The notes under the pieces: model-generated
Databases searched by the model: none
Seen by the model: the letters and a program-made list of their open reading frames with translations, nothing else
Told to the model about the DNA's origin: nothing
Position numbers and translations under genes: made by a program
Shown: piece after piece, positions 1-9,275 of the stretch
Numbering within the stretch: position 1 is the stretch's first letter
Layout: each line of letters begins with the position of its first letter
Source of the DNA: an uncultured Porphyromonadaceae bacterium
Lineage (GTDB): Bacteria > Bacteroidota > Bacteroidia > Bacteroidales > Muribaculaceae
Reading direction: 5' to 3'
DNA: 64,000 bases
NCBI GenBank assembly: GCA_947176605.1
Contig: CAMWRH010000007.1
Location: forward strand, 1-64,000

Positions 1-26
1 GGTGAGGAGGGGTGCGTGGGGGTGGA

Positions 27-1157
27 TCAGTCGGGATTGGAAATCAGTTCGGCGGCATATTTCGGGGCCACGGTAGTGCCCAGGCGGCGGCGCATCAGGC
101 GGTAGCCGTTGATCTGCCATTCACGGCGCGGGCTGGGCTGCAGCAGCGGGGCGAGTTCGCGGATGATATTGGGCACGGTGCACTTGTGCACCAGAAGTTC
201 CGGCACGATCGAATTCCCCACGATCAGATTCGGGAGCGACACATACTTCACCTTCAGCAGCTTCTCCATCACCTTATAGCTCCACTTCCGTCCGTTGGCG
301 CGGTAGCACACCACCTGCGGGGTGCCTACGAGGGCCGTCTCCAGAGTGGCGGTGCCCGAAGTGACCAGAGCCGCCTTCGAATACTTGATAAGCGTCGGCG
401 TGGCGCCGAACGCCACCTTCAGCCCCGGATCCTGGGCCACCTCCCGATAGAAGATTTCCGGTATGGCCGGCGCGGCGGCCACCACATACTGGAACTCCGG
501 ATAATGCCTTGCGGCCTCGATCATCAGCGGGAGGTTGTTGCGGATCTCCCCTCGGCGCGAGCCGGGCACAAGCGCGATGATGGGGCGCTGGTCGGTAATC
601 CCCTGGCGCTCCATGAAATGGCGCAGCGGGGCGATGTGCCCCATGGCATAGTCGATTTCCTCGACCGAAGGATTGCCTACATATGTAATATGGTCGTATC
701 CCCGTCGGCGGTAGAAATCCACCTCAAAGGGGAGTATCGAATAGAGCCTGTCGACGTAGCGGCGTATCGACTTGATGCGCCACTCCTTCCAGGCCCATAT
801 CTTTGGCGAAATGTAATAGTCCACACGTATGCCGAGGCGCGATGCGAAGCGGGCGAGCTTAAGGTTGAATCCGGGGAAATCGACAAGCACCAGCACATCC
901 GGGCGCCATTGGGCCACAATCTCCTTGGCGCGGCGCAGATTGCGCCACAGCGAGGGGAGATGGCGCAGCACCTCGCTGAATCCCATCACATTCAGCCGGT
1001 CATAATGTATGTCGGGTTCCACTCCGGCCTTTGCGGCCATGAGGTCGCCGCCGATGAAGCGGAACGTGGCGGCCGCATCCTCCTTGCGGAGCGCTTCGAT
1101 AAGGCGGGAGGCATGGAGGTCGCCCGATGCCTCGCCGGCAATCAGCATATATTTCAT
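27..1157 (-). CDS. lpxB: Lipid-A-disaccharide synthase
   Basis: 376 aa; starts MKYMLIAGEASGDLHASRLIEAL and contains PGSRRGEI, both typical of LpxB. Confidence 0.93.
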   Translation of the reverse strand: MKYMLIAGEASGDLHASRLIEALRKEDAAATFRFIGGDLMAAKAGVEPDIHYDRLNVMGFSEVLRHLPSLWRNLRRAKEIVAQWRPDVLVLVDFPGFNLKLARFASRLGIRVDYYISPKIWAWKEWRIKSIRRYVDRLYSILPFEVDFYRRRGYDHITYVGNPSVEEIDYAMGHIAPLRHFMERQGITDQRPIIALVPGSRRGEIRNNLPLMIEAARHYPEFQYVVAAAPAIPEIFYREVAQDPGLKVAFGATPTLIKYSKAALVTSGTATLETALVGTPQVVCYRANGRKWSYKVMEKLLKVKYVSLPNLIVGNSIVPELLVHKCTVPNIIRELAPLLQPSPRREWQINGYRLMRRRLGTTVAPKYAAELISNPD

Positions 1158-1405
1158 AGTTGGTCGACGAATCAGTCAGATCCCCCTTCGTGACGCGGGC
1201 CAAGGGATGCGGGGTGCCCCCCTCGGTAGGGCTCCGGGTGATACTAAGGGGGGTATCCTTGCGTTATATCACAATAGGAGCCTTTCGGCACGGTCTGCGC
1301 CGGTCACGAGGCGTGATTATGCTGCAAATTTAGCAAATATTCCGTCATGCTCCAATATATGACCGGCCAATAACCGGTCAATAACCTATTAATATTGTCA
1401 ACACG

Positions 1406-2809
1406 ATGCGATATCTCCTGATACTGTTTTTCCTGCTGCTCGCCTCCGTGGGTGTGCAGTCGTGCATATCCGATGATTTCACCGATTCGTCATCGGTGCG
1501 TCTGCGCTTCTCTACGGATACGGTCACATTCGATACCGTATTCACCGGACTCGGCACCCCGACGGCGCGCCTGAAGGTGTTCAATCCCGATAAAAAGGGG
1601 GTCAACATCTCGTCGATACGTTTCAGCAATCCGGAGTCGGCCTTCTCGATGAATGTGGACGGTGTGAGCGGTTCTTCTTTCAGCAACGTGGAGATACGCG
1701 GCGGCGACTCGATATTCATCTTCATAGAGTGTTACATACCCGAAGACCGGGAGCAGCGCCCGTTTCTTGTGGAGGACCGTCTGCAGTTCACCACCAACGG
1801 CACCACGCAGAGCGTGCAGGTAGAGGCCTACGGGCAGAATGTCAGCCGGCTGCGCAACGTGGAGGTCACATCCGACATGACCCTTACGGCCGACATCCCC
1901 TATGTGGTGTTTGATTCGCTTACCGTGCGCCCCGGGGCCACGCTGCGCATCAATCCGGGAGTGCAGCTGCTTTTCCACGACAAGGCCTCGCTCGTGGTGG
2001 AAGGCACGCTTGAGGCCATCGGCGAACCCGGCAAACTGATCGCCATGCGTGGCGACCGCCTCGACGACGTGCTCCCCGACGTGGGCTACGATATCATGGC
2101 CGGACAGTGGAAGGGGGTGCGCATAGCCGCCGGATCATTCGGCAACCGTATGGAATACTGCGACATGCGCAGCACCTCCGAAGGGCTCCGCATCGACTCC
2201 ACGGCCGACTTGACCCGGCAGAAACTGACCCTCGTCAATTCATGGCTGCACAATTCGCAGACCACCGTGCTCAGTAGCCGCTACGCCAAGGTGGATGCCT
2301 ACGGGTGCATCTTCTCCGAGGCCGCCGGAGCGGTGGTGAGCCTTACGGGAGGGGTGCATGACTTCTCGCAGTGCACACTGGCCAACTATTACCTCTTCAG
2401 CGTGATTTCCAGTCCGATACTGTCGCTCTACCATCTTCTGCCTGAAGATGCCGCATCGGGCAATCCGAATCCGCTGATGAGCGCCACCTTCTCCAACAGC
2501 ATCATCTACGGTCTTGCCTCCGACATCAACGAGGGAGACCTGACCGGATCCGACGTATATCTTCGCTACGTGCTGATGAAGGCAGCAGGGAGCGATGATG
2601 CCAACTTCATCCACTGCCTGTGGGACACCGACCCCGAATTCGAGACCATCCGCGAAGATTACTACTTCAACTACCGTCTCAAAGAGGATTCTCCGGCCAT
2701 CGGGGCCGGCGACGCCACCCTGACTGCCCCGCAGACAGCGAGCGACATCGACGGCATACGCCGCGCCGTTCCCCCGGCCCTCGGCGCCTACTCGGCCGCC
2801 GACCGCTGA
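1406..2809 (+). CDS. Secreted lipoprotein with right-handed beta-helix-like repeats
   Basis: 467 aa; signal peptide and lipobox (SVGVQSC); beta-helix-like sequence. Confidence 0.6.
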   Translation: MRYLLILFFLLLASVGVQSCISDDFTDSSSVRLRFSTDTVTFDTVFTGLGTPTARLKVFNPDKKGVNISSIRFSNPESAFSMNVDGVSGSSFSNVEIRGGDSIFIFIECYIPEDREQRPFLVEDRLQFTTNGTTQSVQVEAYGQNVSRLRNVEVTSDMTLTADIPYVVFDSLTVRPGATLRINPGVQLLFHDKASLVVEGTLEAIGEPGKLIAMRGDRLDDVLPDVGYDIMAGQWKGVRIAAGSFGNRMEYCDMRSTSEGLRIDSTADLTRQKLTLVNSWLHNSQTTVLSSRYAKVDAYGCIFSEAAGAVVSLTGGVHDFSQCTLANYYLFSVISSPILSLYHLLPEDAASGNPNPLMSATFSNSIIYGLASDINEGDLTGSDVYLRYVLMKAAGSDDANFIHCLWDTDPEFETIREDYYFNYRLKEDSPAIGAGDATLTAPQTASDIDGIRRAVPPALGAYSAADR

Positions 2810-2815
2810 CCTTGT

Positions 2816-3925
2816 TTACCCTGAAATCTTGGCCGCACGATATCCACGTATATTCGAGCAGTATGTCTCATGTTTATACCGTGATACTGCCACTATCGCG
2901 CTAATACCGTTTTTTTCGGCCTCCCTGGCAATGGTACTGACCACTATGTCAGGCATCAGGCTTGTGGGCCGGGCCGATATGATACGCGCCCATTTTTCGG
3001 GGGATATAAGGGCATTATTGGCAAATTCATCAGCCTCAATATCCTCTTTGGAAGTTGATTTCCTGTCATCTCCAATGGAAATATATGATTTGCCACTTGT
3101 AAAATGCAGCTTGATATGCCCTAATTCATGCAGCACGTCAAACACAAGACGCTCTCTGTCATGATGTCTGTCGGCGACAGCTATGGCAGGCTTACCCTCC
3201 ACCATCATCGAACAGGCATTGACCGGAGCCCCGTCAAAAGCGGGTAACTGCAGATATGTGATGCCATTATTGCAAAGCACTTCCCTGATCCGGTCGCATG
3301 CAGGGTGGCTGCTATTTGCAATTTCGGCAACCTGTGCGGCTGCGGTGTCACAATTATCGGGGCAGTAGACTTGGGTGATTTCAGATCTTGCAGCCTCCGA
3401 CCATGCGAGAAGAAGCCATGTCCGCATGTTGACCTCATCAAACGTCCGGCTTTCATTGCGTGAGAAATACCCTACGGTATTTACTTCCAGCGCCTGGAGT
3501 CTGTTTAGATCAATGTCAAGCATCTCCTTAAGGGTCTGCAATCTGATTTCAGACTTCGGGCTGGAAATGTCGAAATACCTGTATAATGCATGGAGATTAA
3601 GACGTGAACCCAGTGATTGCTCTTCTGTCAAAGCTTCCAATCCGGCGGTGTCAAGTTGCGCTTGACGTTTGGTCACATAAAAATACCGGTTTTGCAGATT
3701 CATCCAGTTCTGGAAGGGGATTCCGAGGGCATCCTGCAGTTTTATGGCAATAGCTTCCGTGATGTTTCGTTTCCCTTTAATCAGGTCACTCAGATTCGGA
3801 GCCGGCATACCAATTGCAGCTGCAAAGTCTTTCTGCTTAATGCCACGGGCTTTAAGTTCCTTTTTCAGCACCACACCCGGATGGGTTGCGGTAATGGGGA
3901 TTATCGGGTTAGCGTTTGTTGCCAT
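2816..3925 (-). CDS. HigA-type XRE antitoxin fused to ImmA/IrrE-type metallopeptidase domain
   Basis: N-terminal HTH (HPGVVLKKELKARGIKQKDFAAAIGMPAPNLSDLIKGKRNIT); C-terminal zinc-peptidase motif VLHELGHIKLH; immediately follows a HigB-like ORF. Confidence 0.8.
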   Translation of the reverse strand: MATNANPIIPITATHPGVVLKKELKARGIKQKDFAAAIGMPAPNLSDLIKGKRNITEAIAIKLQDALGIPFQNWMNLQNRYFYVTKRQAQLDTAGLEALTEEQSLGSRLNLHALYRYFDISSPKSEIRLQTLKEMLDIDLNRLQALEVNTVGYFSRNESRTFDEVNMRTWLLLAWSEAARSEITQVYCPDNCDTAAAQVAEIANSSHPACDRIREVLCNNGITYLQLPAFDGAPVNACSMMVEGKPAIAVADRHHDRERLVFDVLHELGHIKLHFTSGKSYISIGDDRKSTSKEDIEADEFANNALISPEKWARIISARPTSLMPDIVVSTIAREAEKNGISAIVAVSRYKHETYCSNIRGYRAAKISG

Positions 3926-4232
3926 AATGAGTCGAATCTATTTCAATTAATCTAACTTCAATACCATCTTCATGTTCGGTAAACAGTAGCCTTTCTACGC
4001 GGCCATTATCTATCCTTACCGAACTTTCAGGCCGGTATCTTAATTTCTCATAATGCAGGTAGCTGTATGATTTCAGGTCATTTACCGTATCTACCGAGAA
4101 CATCAGATCTACGACCGCTATAAAATCGTCAACGAAACGTCTACTGCGGCATAGTTTCTTGTATCTGCTGTCTTTAGTCTTGCCTGTTTCATACATTTCC
4201 TGCAGGGAGTTGTCTGTAAAAGTAACGTTCAT
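3909..4232 (-). CDS. HigB/RelE-like toxin (start MNVTF)
   Basis: Small basic ORF overlapping the start of the HigA-like gene; sequence pattern RYKKLCRSRRFVDDF...LHYEKLRY resembles HigB. Confidence 0.6.
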   Translation of the reverse strand: MNVTFTDNSLQEMYETGKTKDSRYKKLCRSRRFVDDFIAVVDLMFSVDTVNDLKSYSYLHYEKLRYRPESSVRIDNGRVERLLFTEHEDGIEVRLIEIDSTHYGNKR

Positions 4233-4340
4233 GTGCGGTGAAATGATGCGCAAAGATAGTTGGAATTATCTGTTTTTGATAATTTTATTTGTTAAAATAA
4301 CCTAAACATAAATGCGTATTGGAATATTGGGGATAACAGC

Positions 4341-4363
4341 GCCGGCCCGCATCGCGGGCCGGC
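4341..4363. terminator. GC-rich hairpin (10-bp stem)
   Basis: gccggcccgc-atc-gcgggccggc, between 4232 and the convergently placed end of the 4396 gene. Confidence 0.5.
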
Positions 4364-4395
4364 GGATATGATGGGTCAGTCGGGGTCAGTCGGGA

Positions 4396-5487
4396 TCAAT
4401 CGGTAGATTCGGGGGCATCGTATTCCATGTATTCAAGATACATGATTGTGGGGCGGCGGTGGTGGAAGATCCATATCGGTTCGGCTTCCCTCAGAGGGTC
4501 AAGGGTGCGGTACCATCTGCCTTTCTTAGACGTATAATTGAATACGGCGATTGTAAAATCTTCATCGGGGATGAAGTTGTACGGTTCCACGGTAAGTACC
4601 GCAGTAGGAGGCATGTCGAGCGGCACGGGCAACTTATACAGAAACGTATTCCCTTTCACATCCTCCTTATGGATGTCGAAATAGATCGGTTCGTAAATTT
4701 CCACCGGCCTGCGCCCCGGAGTAGAGATGGTGTCACCATCGTATATCCTCACTCTGAACGATATGCAGGGCACCATGCGGTCGGAGTTGACGATATTTAT
4801 CCCTACTCCTGTCAGTCGGTTGAATTTATTTTTTCTGGTTTCCAGTTCGATACCCATGAAATATGTCACCCCTACCGACAGAATCCGGCCGAGCGAGTCG
4901 AGCTGTCCGGCTGTAGGCGGGGTGTTGGGTACCCCCATTTTAGCCTTAATCAACCCTTTCCGTTTTCTTCCGAGATATTTCAGTTTGCCGTTCTTAAGGG
5001 GGGTCACCGTAGTTTCCCACAGTGTCAGATATGCCGGTTCAAGAGATGCCACAAACAGGTCGTCGGTCACTTGCCCGGCCGATATGGAGCATTTCAGCGG
5101 TTTGTGGTTAAAAGCCGTGATGTAGCCCCTTACGGATGTGGTGTCATTTGGGAGATCGAACCGCAGTTCGCCATTTGCATCGGCCACGCCATATCCGATT
5201 GGATGGAGGTCGATTGTAGCGAAAGGGATAGGCTCATTGTTATCAGCAGATATCACGCGGATTGTCAAGGCATTTGCGACTCCGGTGAGCAAGGCCAACG
5301 AAAAGGCAAGCAATACTGCCAGACAGCGGTGGATATCTGTAATTCGCCGCAGGGCGTATGTGTGTATTTCAGACAGATGGGATGTGATATTCATAATGGC
5401 AGGCAGATGTGTATGATTGCGTATTATTGTTGGGGTAACGGGTAAATCTGTTATGATATAGTGGAAATATATTAAATTCCGTAGCAA
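4396..5487 (-). CDS. Carboxypeptidase-regulatory-like domain surface protein
   Basis: 363 aa with signal peptide then TIRVISADNNEPIPFATIDLHPIGYGVADANGELRFDLP (CarboxypepD_reg-like). The N-terminal start is uncertain. Confidence 0.55.
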   Translation of the reverse strand: MLRNLIYFHYIITDLPVTPTIIRNHTHLPAIMNITSHLSEIHTYALRRITDIHRCLAVLLAFSLALLTGVANALTIRVISADNNEPIPFATIDLHPIGYGVADANGELRFDLPNDTTSVRGYITAFNHKPLKCSISAGQVTDDLFVASLEPAYLTLWETTVTPLKNGKLKYLGRKRKGLIKAKMGVPNTPPTAGQLDSLGRILSVGVTYFMGIELETRKNKFNRLTGVGINIVNSDRMVPCISFRVRIYDGDTISTPGRRPVEIYEPIYFDIHKEDVKGNTFLYKLPVPLDMPPTAVLTVEPYNFIPDEDFTIAVFNYTSKKGRWYRTLDPLREAEPIWIFHHRRPTIMYLEYMEYDAPESTD

Positions 5488-5995
5488 AATTAATGATTAT
5501 AATTTGAAAATCAAAATATCTGATTGTTTTTTTTAGGGAAAATTTTGAAGCTGATGTAAATATATGGTGCGTATCACAGTGTATTGTGATGGAAGAGTGG
5601 CGTATGGATGTGTATTGTGAAAGCGATCGTAGACTCCGGCAGAAGGATTTTTCGTGGGAGAGGGTCTTAATCCATTCTGACGCAGATTTTTTATAACATA
5701 AAATTTACAGAAATTACTATTGGTTAGTGATTGATAGCAGCTGCGCGAAAATCAGACTGTAGCATAATGATTCTACAGATGTAAAATCATTATTAAAATC
5801 CTTGTTTCAGTAGTCACGGCGCAATTTATAAAATGTAAGATATAAACTTTTGTCACACTTCATCCGTTGTATGCGTTGTAACAAATCCAAATATTTTTTG
5901 CCGATTTCGGTGCGGAGCGAAATCGACTAAAAAATAAACTCGCAGATTGTATAAAATTGAACACTTACTTATTGGTTTAACTTTACAAAACTGTA

Positions 5996-6477
5996 ATGCG
6001 TATGAAAGGTCACACTTCTACCTTTGCCATCGCTATGTCTGTACTCGTATTAACGGTGGCAGCTCAATCAGCTTCGGTTTCGGCTCAGTCGGGTGTCGCG
6101 GATACCGACAGTGTCGCGTCGGTTATGCCGAAGAGTGCAATTCCCGCAACGGTTTATGCCGACAGTGTCGCGTCGCCAGTGCCTGACCCGGCATTTACAG
6201 CAGGGGAATATGCCGATAATATGGAGTATTCGGATACTACGGATTACACAGATCTGGATGAAATCGTGATTACGGCCGACCTTCAGCAGCGTGAAGGAAC
6301 GCGCGATCTTATCACTGTCACCAAAAGCATGCAGGAATCATCGAAAAATACCGGCGAATTGATGGGGCAGGTGCCGGGAATGTTTTATAACACGCTGTCG
6401 GATGAACTCATATATCGTGGTTCGCAGAATGTGATTATACTTGTAGACGGTGTAAAGAAAGATGCCGGATATATAAA
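5996..6477 (+). pseudogene. TonB-dependent receptor, N-terminal plug fragment, truncated
   Basis: Signal peptide, LDEIVITADLQQREGTRD and plug-like YRGSQNVIILVDGVKKDAGYIK, then abrupt loss of homology at the IS110 junction. Confidence 0.75.
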
Positions 6478-6616
6478 GCTTTCTATAATCATTTCCAAAT
6501 TTTTTTTTTAAAAAAATGGAACTTTTGTCCAATTTATAATTGTAGAAGTCTCGATGGCTCAACGGGGGCTCCGCCCCCTCGCCGCCGGGCTTCCCCCGGA
6601 GAAGAGAGGAATGTCT

Positions 6617-7663
6617 TTATACTGCGGTTCCCCAATTCTTCTTTGATTTTGCATGCTTCTCAATATCGAACGGAGTATGATTGCGCACCATTGCCAGAAG
6701 AACGTTGATTACCTTGAACTTGCAGTTGTTTTTTGCCTTATACGGGTGAACTCCTCTTGCCACAAGCCTGTCATAATAAGGCCTTATGACCGGATTGTCA
6801 TGCACGATGGCACTGTTTACGCAGGCGGTGATGAGAGCATTTGTAGATCCGTCTCTGTACCTACTTGTACGTGCGGGCTTGTCAATGCTTGTCCCGGATT
6901 GCTTCCTGTGCGGAACAACACCGATATAGCATCCTAACTCTTTGGAATCGGTCATATTCTGAAAGTTCCTCGTCTTTATGGTCAGAGCGGCGATGGTGAC
7001 AAATCCGACACCCTTAAATGACTTCAGGATTTCGTATGTATGACTGAACTCCTCTGATTCCTTAAGCAGTTTCTCAATCTCCCTGTCTATTTTATTCAAG
7101 GTTTTCTTCACACTGTCAAGCTGGCTTAAAATCAACTTCCTTGCACACGGAGAATCATCGAGAGCTCCACTTTTGAGCTGATTGTTCTTGGCCACCTTGT
7201 CCTTTGTCAGCATGACATGGGCTGCATAAAGGGATTTGAGCTTTTTCATGTCCTGGCTGTCAAGAGAATACGCCTTGATCTCGTCGCTGTAATTCGTCAG
7301 GGCATATCTGGCTATCCTGCTTGAGTCGATCCTGTCGTTCTTTTCACGGACTATTCCACACTTGCGGTGGATAACCAAAGCTGATTCCAACCACATGAAA
7401 TATTTTTTCTTCGCAAGGTAGTCACAAAGGCCGATGCTGTACACACCGGTATGTTCTCCGCAAAAGATCCATGAGGACTTATCCTTCGCTTCAGGAGTTG
7501 GCTTCAAGGTGTTCTTCACCCATTTCTCGAACTCTCTGAATCCTTTGGAGTCGTTGTTGAACTTGTTGTAACCGAGCTCCTGGAAGCGGTCGTCCTCACG
7601 ACGCAACACAGTGGCATCGAAAGTTTTTTTGGAAAAATCTATTCCAATTGAAATTTTCTTCAT
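6617..7663 (-). CDS. IS110-family DEDD transposase/recombinase
   Basis: MKKISIGIDFSKKTFDATVL..., ...KNDRIDSSRIARYA..., C-terminal FKGVGFVTIAALTIKTRNFQNMTDSKELGCYIGVVPHRKQSG...; likely start at MKKISIG rather than the longer ORF. Confidence 0.9.
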   Translation of the reverse strand: MKKISIGIDFSKKTFDATVLRREDDRFQELGYNKFNNDSKGFREFEKWVKNTLKPTPEAKDKSSWIFCGEHTGVYSIGLCDYLAKKKYFMWLESALVIHRKCGIVREKNDRIDSSRIARYALTNYSDEIKAYSLDSQDMKKLKSLYAAHVMLTKDKVAKNNQLKSGALDDSPCARKLILSQLDSVKKTLNKIDREIEKLLKESEEFSHTYEILKSFKGVGFVTIAALTIKTRNFQNMTDSKELGCYIGVVPHRKQSGTSIDKPARTSRYRDGSTNALITACVNSAIVHDNPVIRPYYDRLVARGVHPYKAKNNCKFKVINVLLAMVRNHTPFDIEKHAKSKKNWGTAV

Positions 7664-7679
7664 ACCTTTATACTTTGAA

Positions 7680-7916
7680 ATATTAGAAATGACCGATATA
7701 ACTGCGGTGACTGACACTTTATTTTGGCTCTGAGCCCAGCTTTCTATTTTGTCTCCAGTTATAAAACCCACCGGATCTTCTGCGGTTATTTGGTTCAAGA
7801 CCAAGCGTACTGGTTAGTTTATCCGGTGGGGAGGTCATCTCCTTAATACAACAAAGGTAGAACAAACCTCGGTTTTTAACTAGAGTAAAAGCGAACTATT
7901 TACCAATTCGTCTTTC
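7680..7916 (-). ncRNA. Candidate IS110 bridge RNA (two guide-loop domains)
   Basis: Two stem/internal-loop/apical-hairpin domains (7767-7830 with 10-bp stem; 7697-7763 with 8-bp stem). Loop sequences match the IS/target junctions. RNA ends are estimated. Confidence 0.65.
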
Positions 7917-8154
7917 ACGATGCAAATATAAAGCGTACATACAGCTGGGCGTAGCCCAAGCTGTATGTGCGCGGACTGCATGTCTTCTCTCTATTACCCC
8001 CGCTGTCGCGGAGCGACAGCGGGGGTATACATTTACAGTCCACGCCTCGACGTATAGTGTTGTCGCTCCGCGACAAAGAATAAGTATGGAGGGCTTTTTC
8101 CGCGCACCGGCAGCCTCGGCTGCGCCTCGCCGCCGGTACGGTTATCAGGCCATG

Positions 8155-8345
8155 CAACCGCTCCGCGTTATAGCGGTCGGAAGACTAAGTTTTGAGTTGA
8201 ACTGATGGTTTTCTAAGCCCAATGGACTTGACTTCGTGACGTTCTATATAATAAGTTGGACAATATCTATTGGCTGTTTCATACTATTAGAACACATAAC
8301 AACCACCTTTTTTAGTCTTCCGACCGCTAGAACGCTCCGCGGTTG
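8155..8345. repeat. MITE-like segment with ~34-bp imperfect terminal inverted repeats
   Basis: Arms 8155-8188 and 8312-8345; inner 17 bp perfect (agcggtcggaagactaa / ttagtcttccgaccgct), 30 of 34 positions paired by my count. Confidence 0.5.
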
Positions 8346-8427
8346 AGAGGTCATACGGCTACTCCACGGTTACTGTTGCAGATATGAAGCAATTGGAACT
8401 GGAATTTAACTTGCGAAGGTTTAGTAA

Positions 8428-9039
8428 TCAGTAATAGGTTATGGTGCGGGTTTCGGTAATGACGGGGGTGTCGGTCATCGCGATGCGGCTGTCGGGGAAG
8501 GTCATCTTGAGGTCGCGTTTCACCCAGTTGCCATAGGAATCATATTCCATATTGGAATACTCAAGGTTGAAGGGGGGCATTCCGCCGGGGATCATCTCGG
8601 CGAGAGCCGGATCCTTAAGCAGTGGAGTGAGGGTTGATGACACCAGTTTGCCGTCGCGGTATTCGTTGGTGGTGGTGATTGTCATGGCCATCGGTTTGTC
8701 GATTTCCATTACATATTGCGAGCATCGGTTGTCGGCAGAATACTCCACCGTTACCGTCCCGTCGAAATTCGGGTCGTCAATCTTTACCGACACCGGATAC
8801 CCGGCCTCATTATACCGGCAGGATTCATCTTCCATCTGACCGTTGGGCTTGAAGCGCATGTCGACCGTTTCCAAAGTCGGGGCGGATGTGTCAACAGATG
8901 GAGAAGTCTTCACTACCTCCTTGACAGGGCCGTTAAGGCCGAACATGGCCGGGGCATGGTATGTGCGTTCCTCGGCGTGAGCCAAAGAGATGCAGCCTAC
9001 TGAAAGTATTGCTGCCGCCAAAGTCTTAAAGTGTGCCAT
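8428..9039 (-). CDS. Secreted hypothetical protein
   Basis: 203 aa ORF with signal peptide (MAHFKTLAAAILSVGCISLAHA). Confidence 0.6.
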   Translation of the reverse strand: MAHFKTLAAAILSVGCISLAHAEERTYHAPAMFGLNGPVKEVVKTSPSVDTSAPTLETVDMRFKPNGQMEDESCRYNEAGYPVSVKIDDPNFDGTVTVEYSADNRCSQYVMEIDKPMAMTITTTNEYRDGKLVSSTLTPLLKDPALAEMIPGGMPPFNLEYSNMEYDSYGNWVKRDLKMTFPDSRIAMTDTPVITETRTITYY

Positions 9040-9275
9040 ATGTATTGATGTTTTGGTGTTGTTGCATTAATAGTATGTGTTGAGGTGCCGTTATATAAGT
9101 AGCCAGCTAAGAAATAAATGGTTATTTGTTTCAGAATTTCACATGAGAGAGTTTGTTTCAGTGCGATTCTACAAAGATACTTCGGGTGAAAATCTTTTAG
9201 TTGCATCCTCATCAACTTGGAAAATAAGTTCAAGAACAAACAACAACATATTCTTAGCTGCTACTTATAGAGATG

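Larger units (their letters stand above)
6479..7931 (-). mobile_element. IS110-family insertion sequence (inferred ends)
   Basis: IS110-type transposase with non-coding leader. Ends inferred from guide matches: core AG (CT on minus strand) at 6477-6478 and 7932-7933. Confidence 0.75.

Noticed and set aside
12-1193. Long plus-strand ORF (393 aa) overlapping lpxB, and many similar long antisense ORFs (e.g. 4459-5445, 11544-12395, 13043-14050, 27463-28869, 33388-34983, 59452-61770).
   Set aside because: These are antisense frames of GC-rich well-recognised genes; low-complexity His/Arg/Ala-rich translations without domain motifs.
5880-5935. Hairpin cgatttcg-gtgcggag-cgaaatcg flanked by T and A runs as a riboswitch.
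   Set aside because: Only an 8-bp stem with A/T flanks; fits a simple bidirectional terminator and lacks further structure.
6536-6560. Alternative right end of the IS110 at gtagaag (~6542), matching the 3' side of domain 1 with mismatches.
   Set aside because: The junction at 6477-6478 gives exact 10-nt and 6-nt guide matches and coincides with loss of TonB homology.
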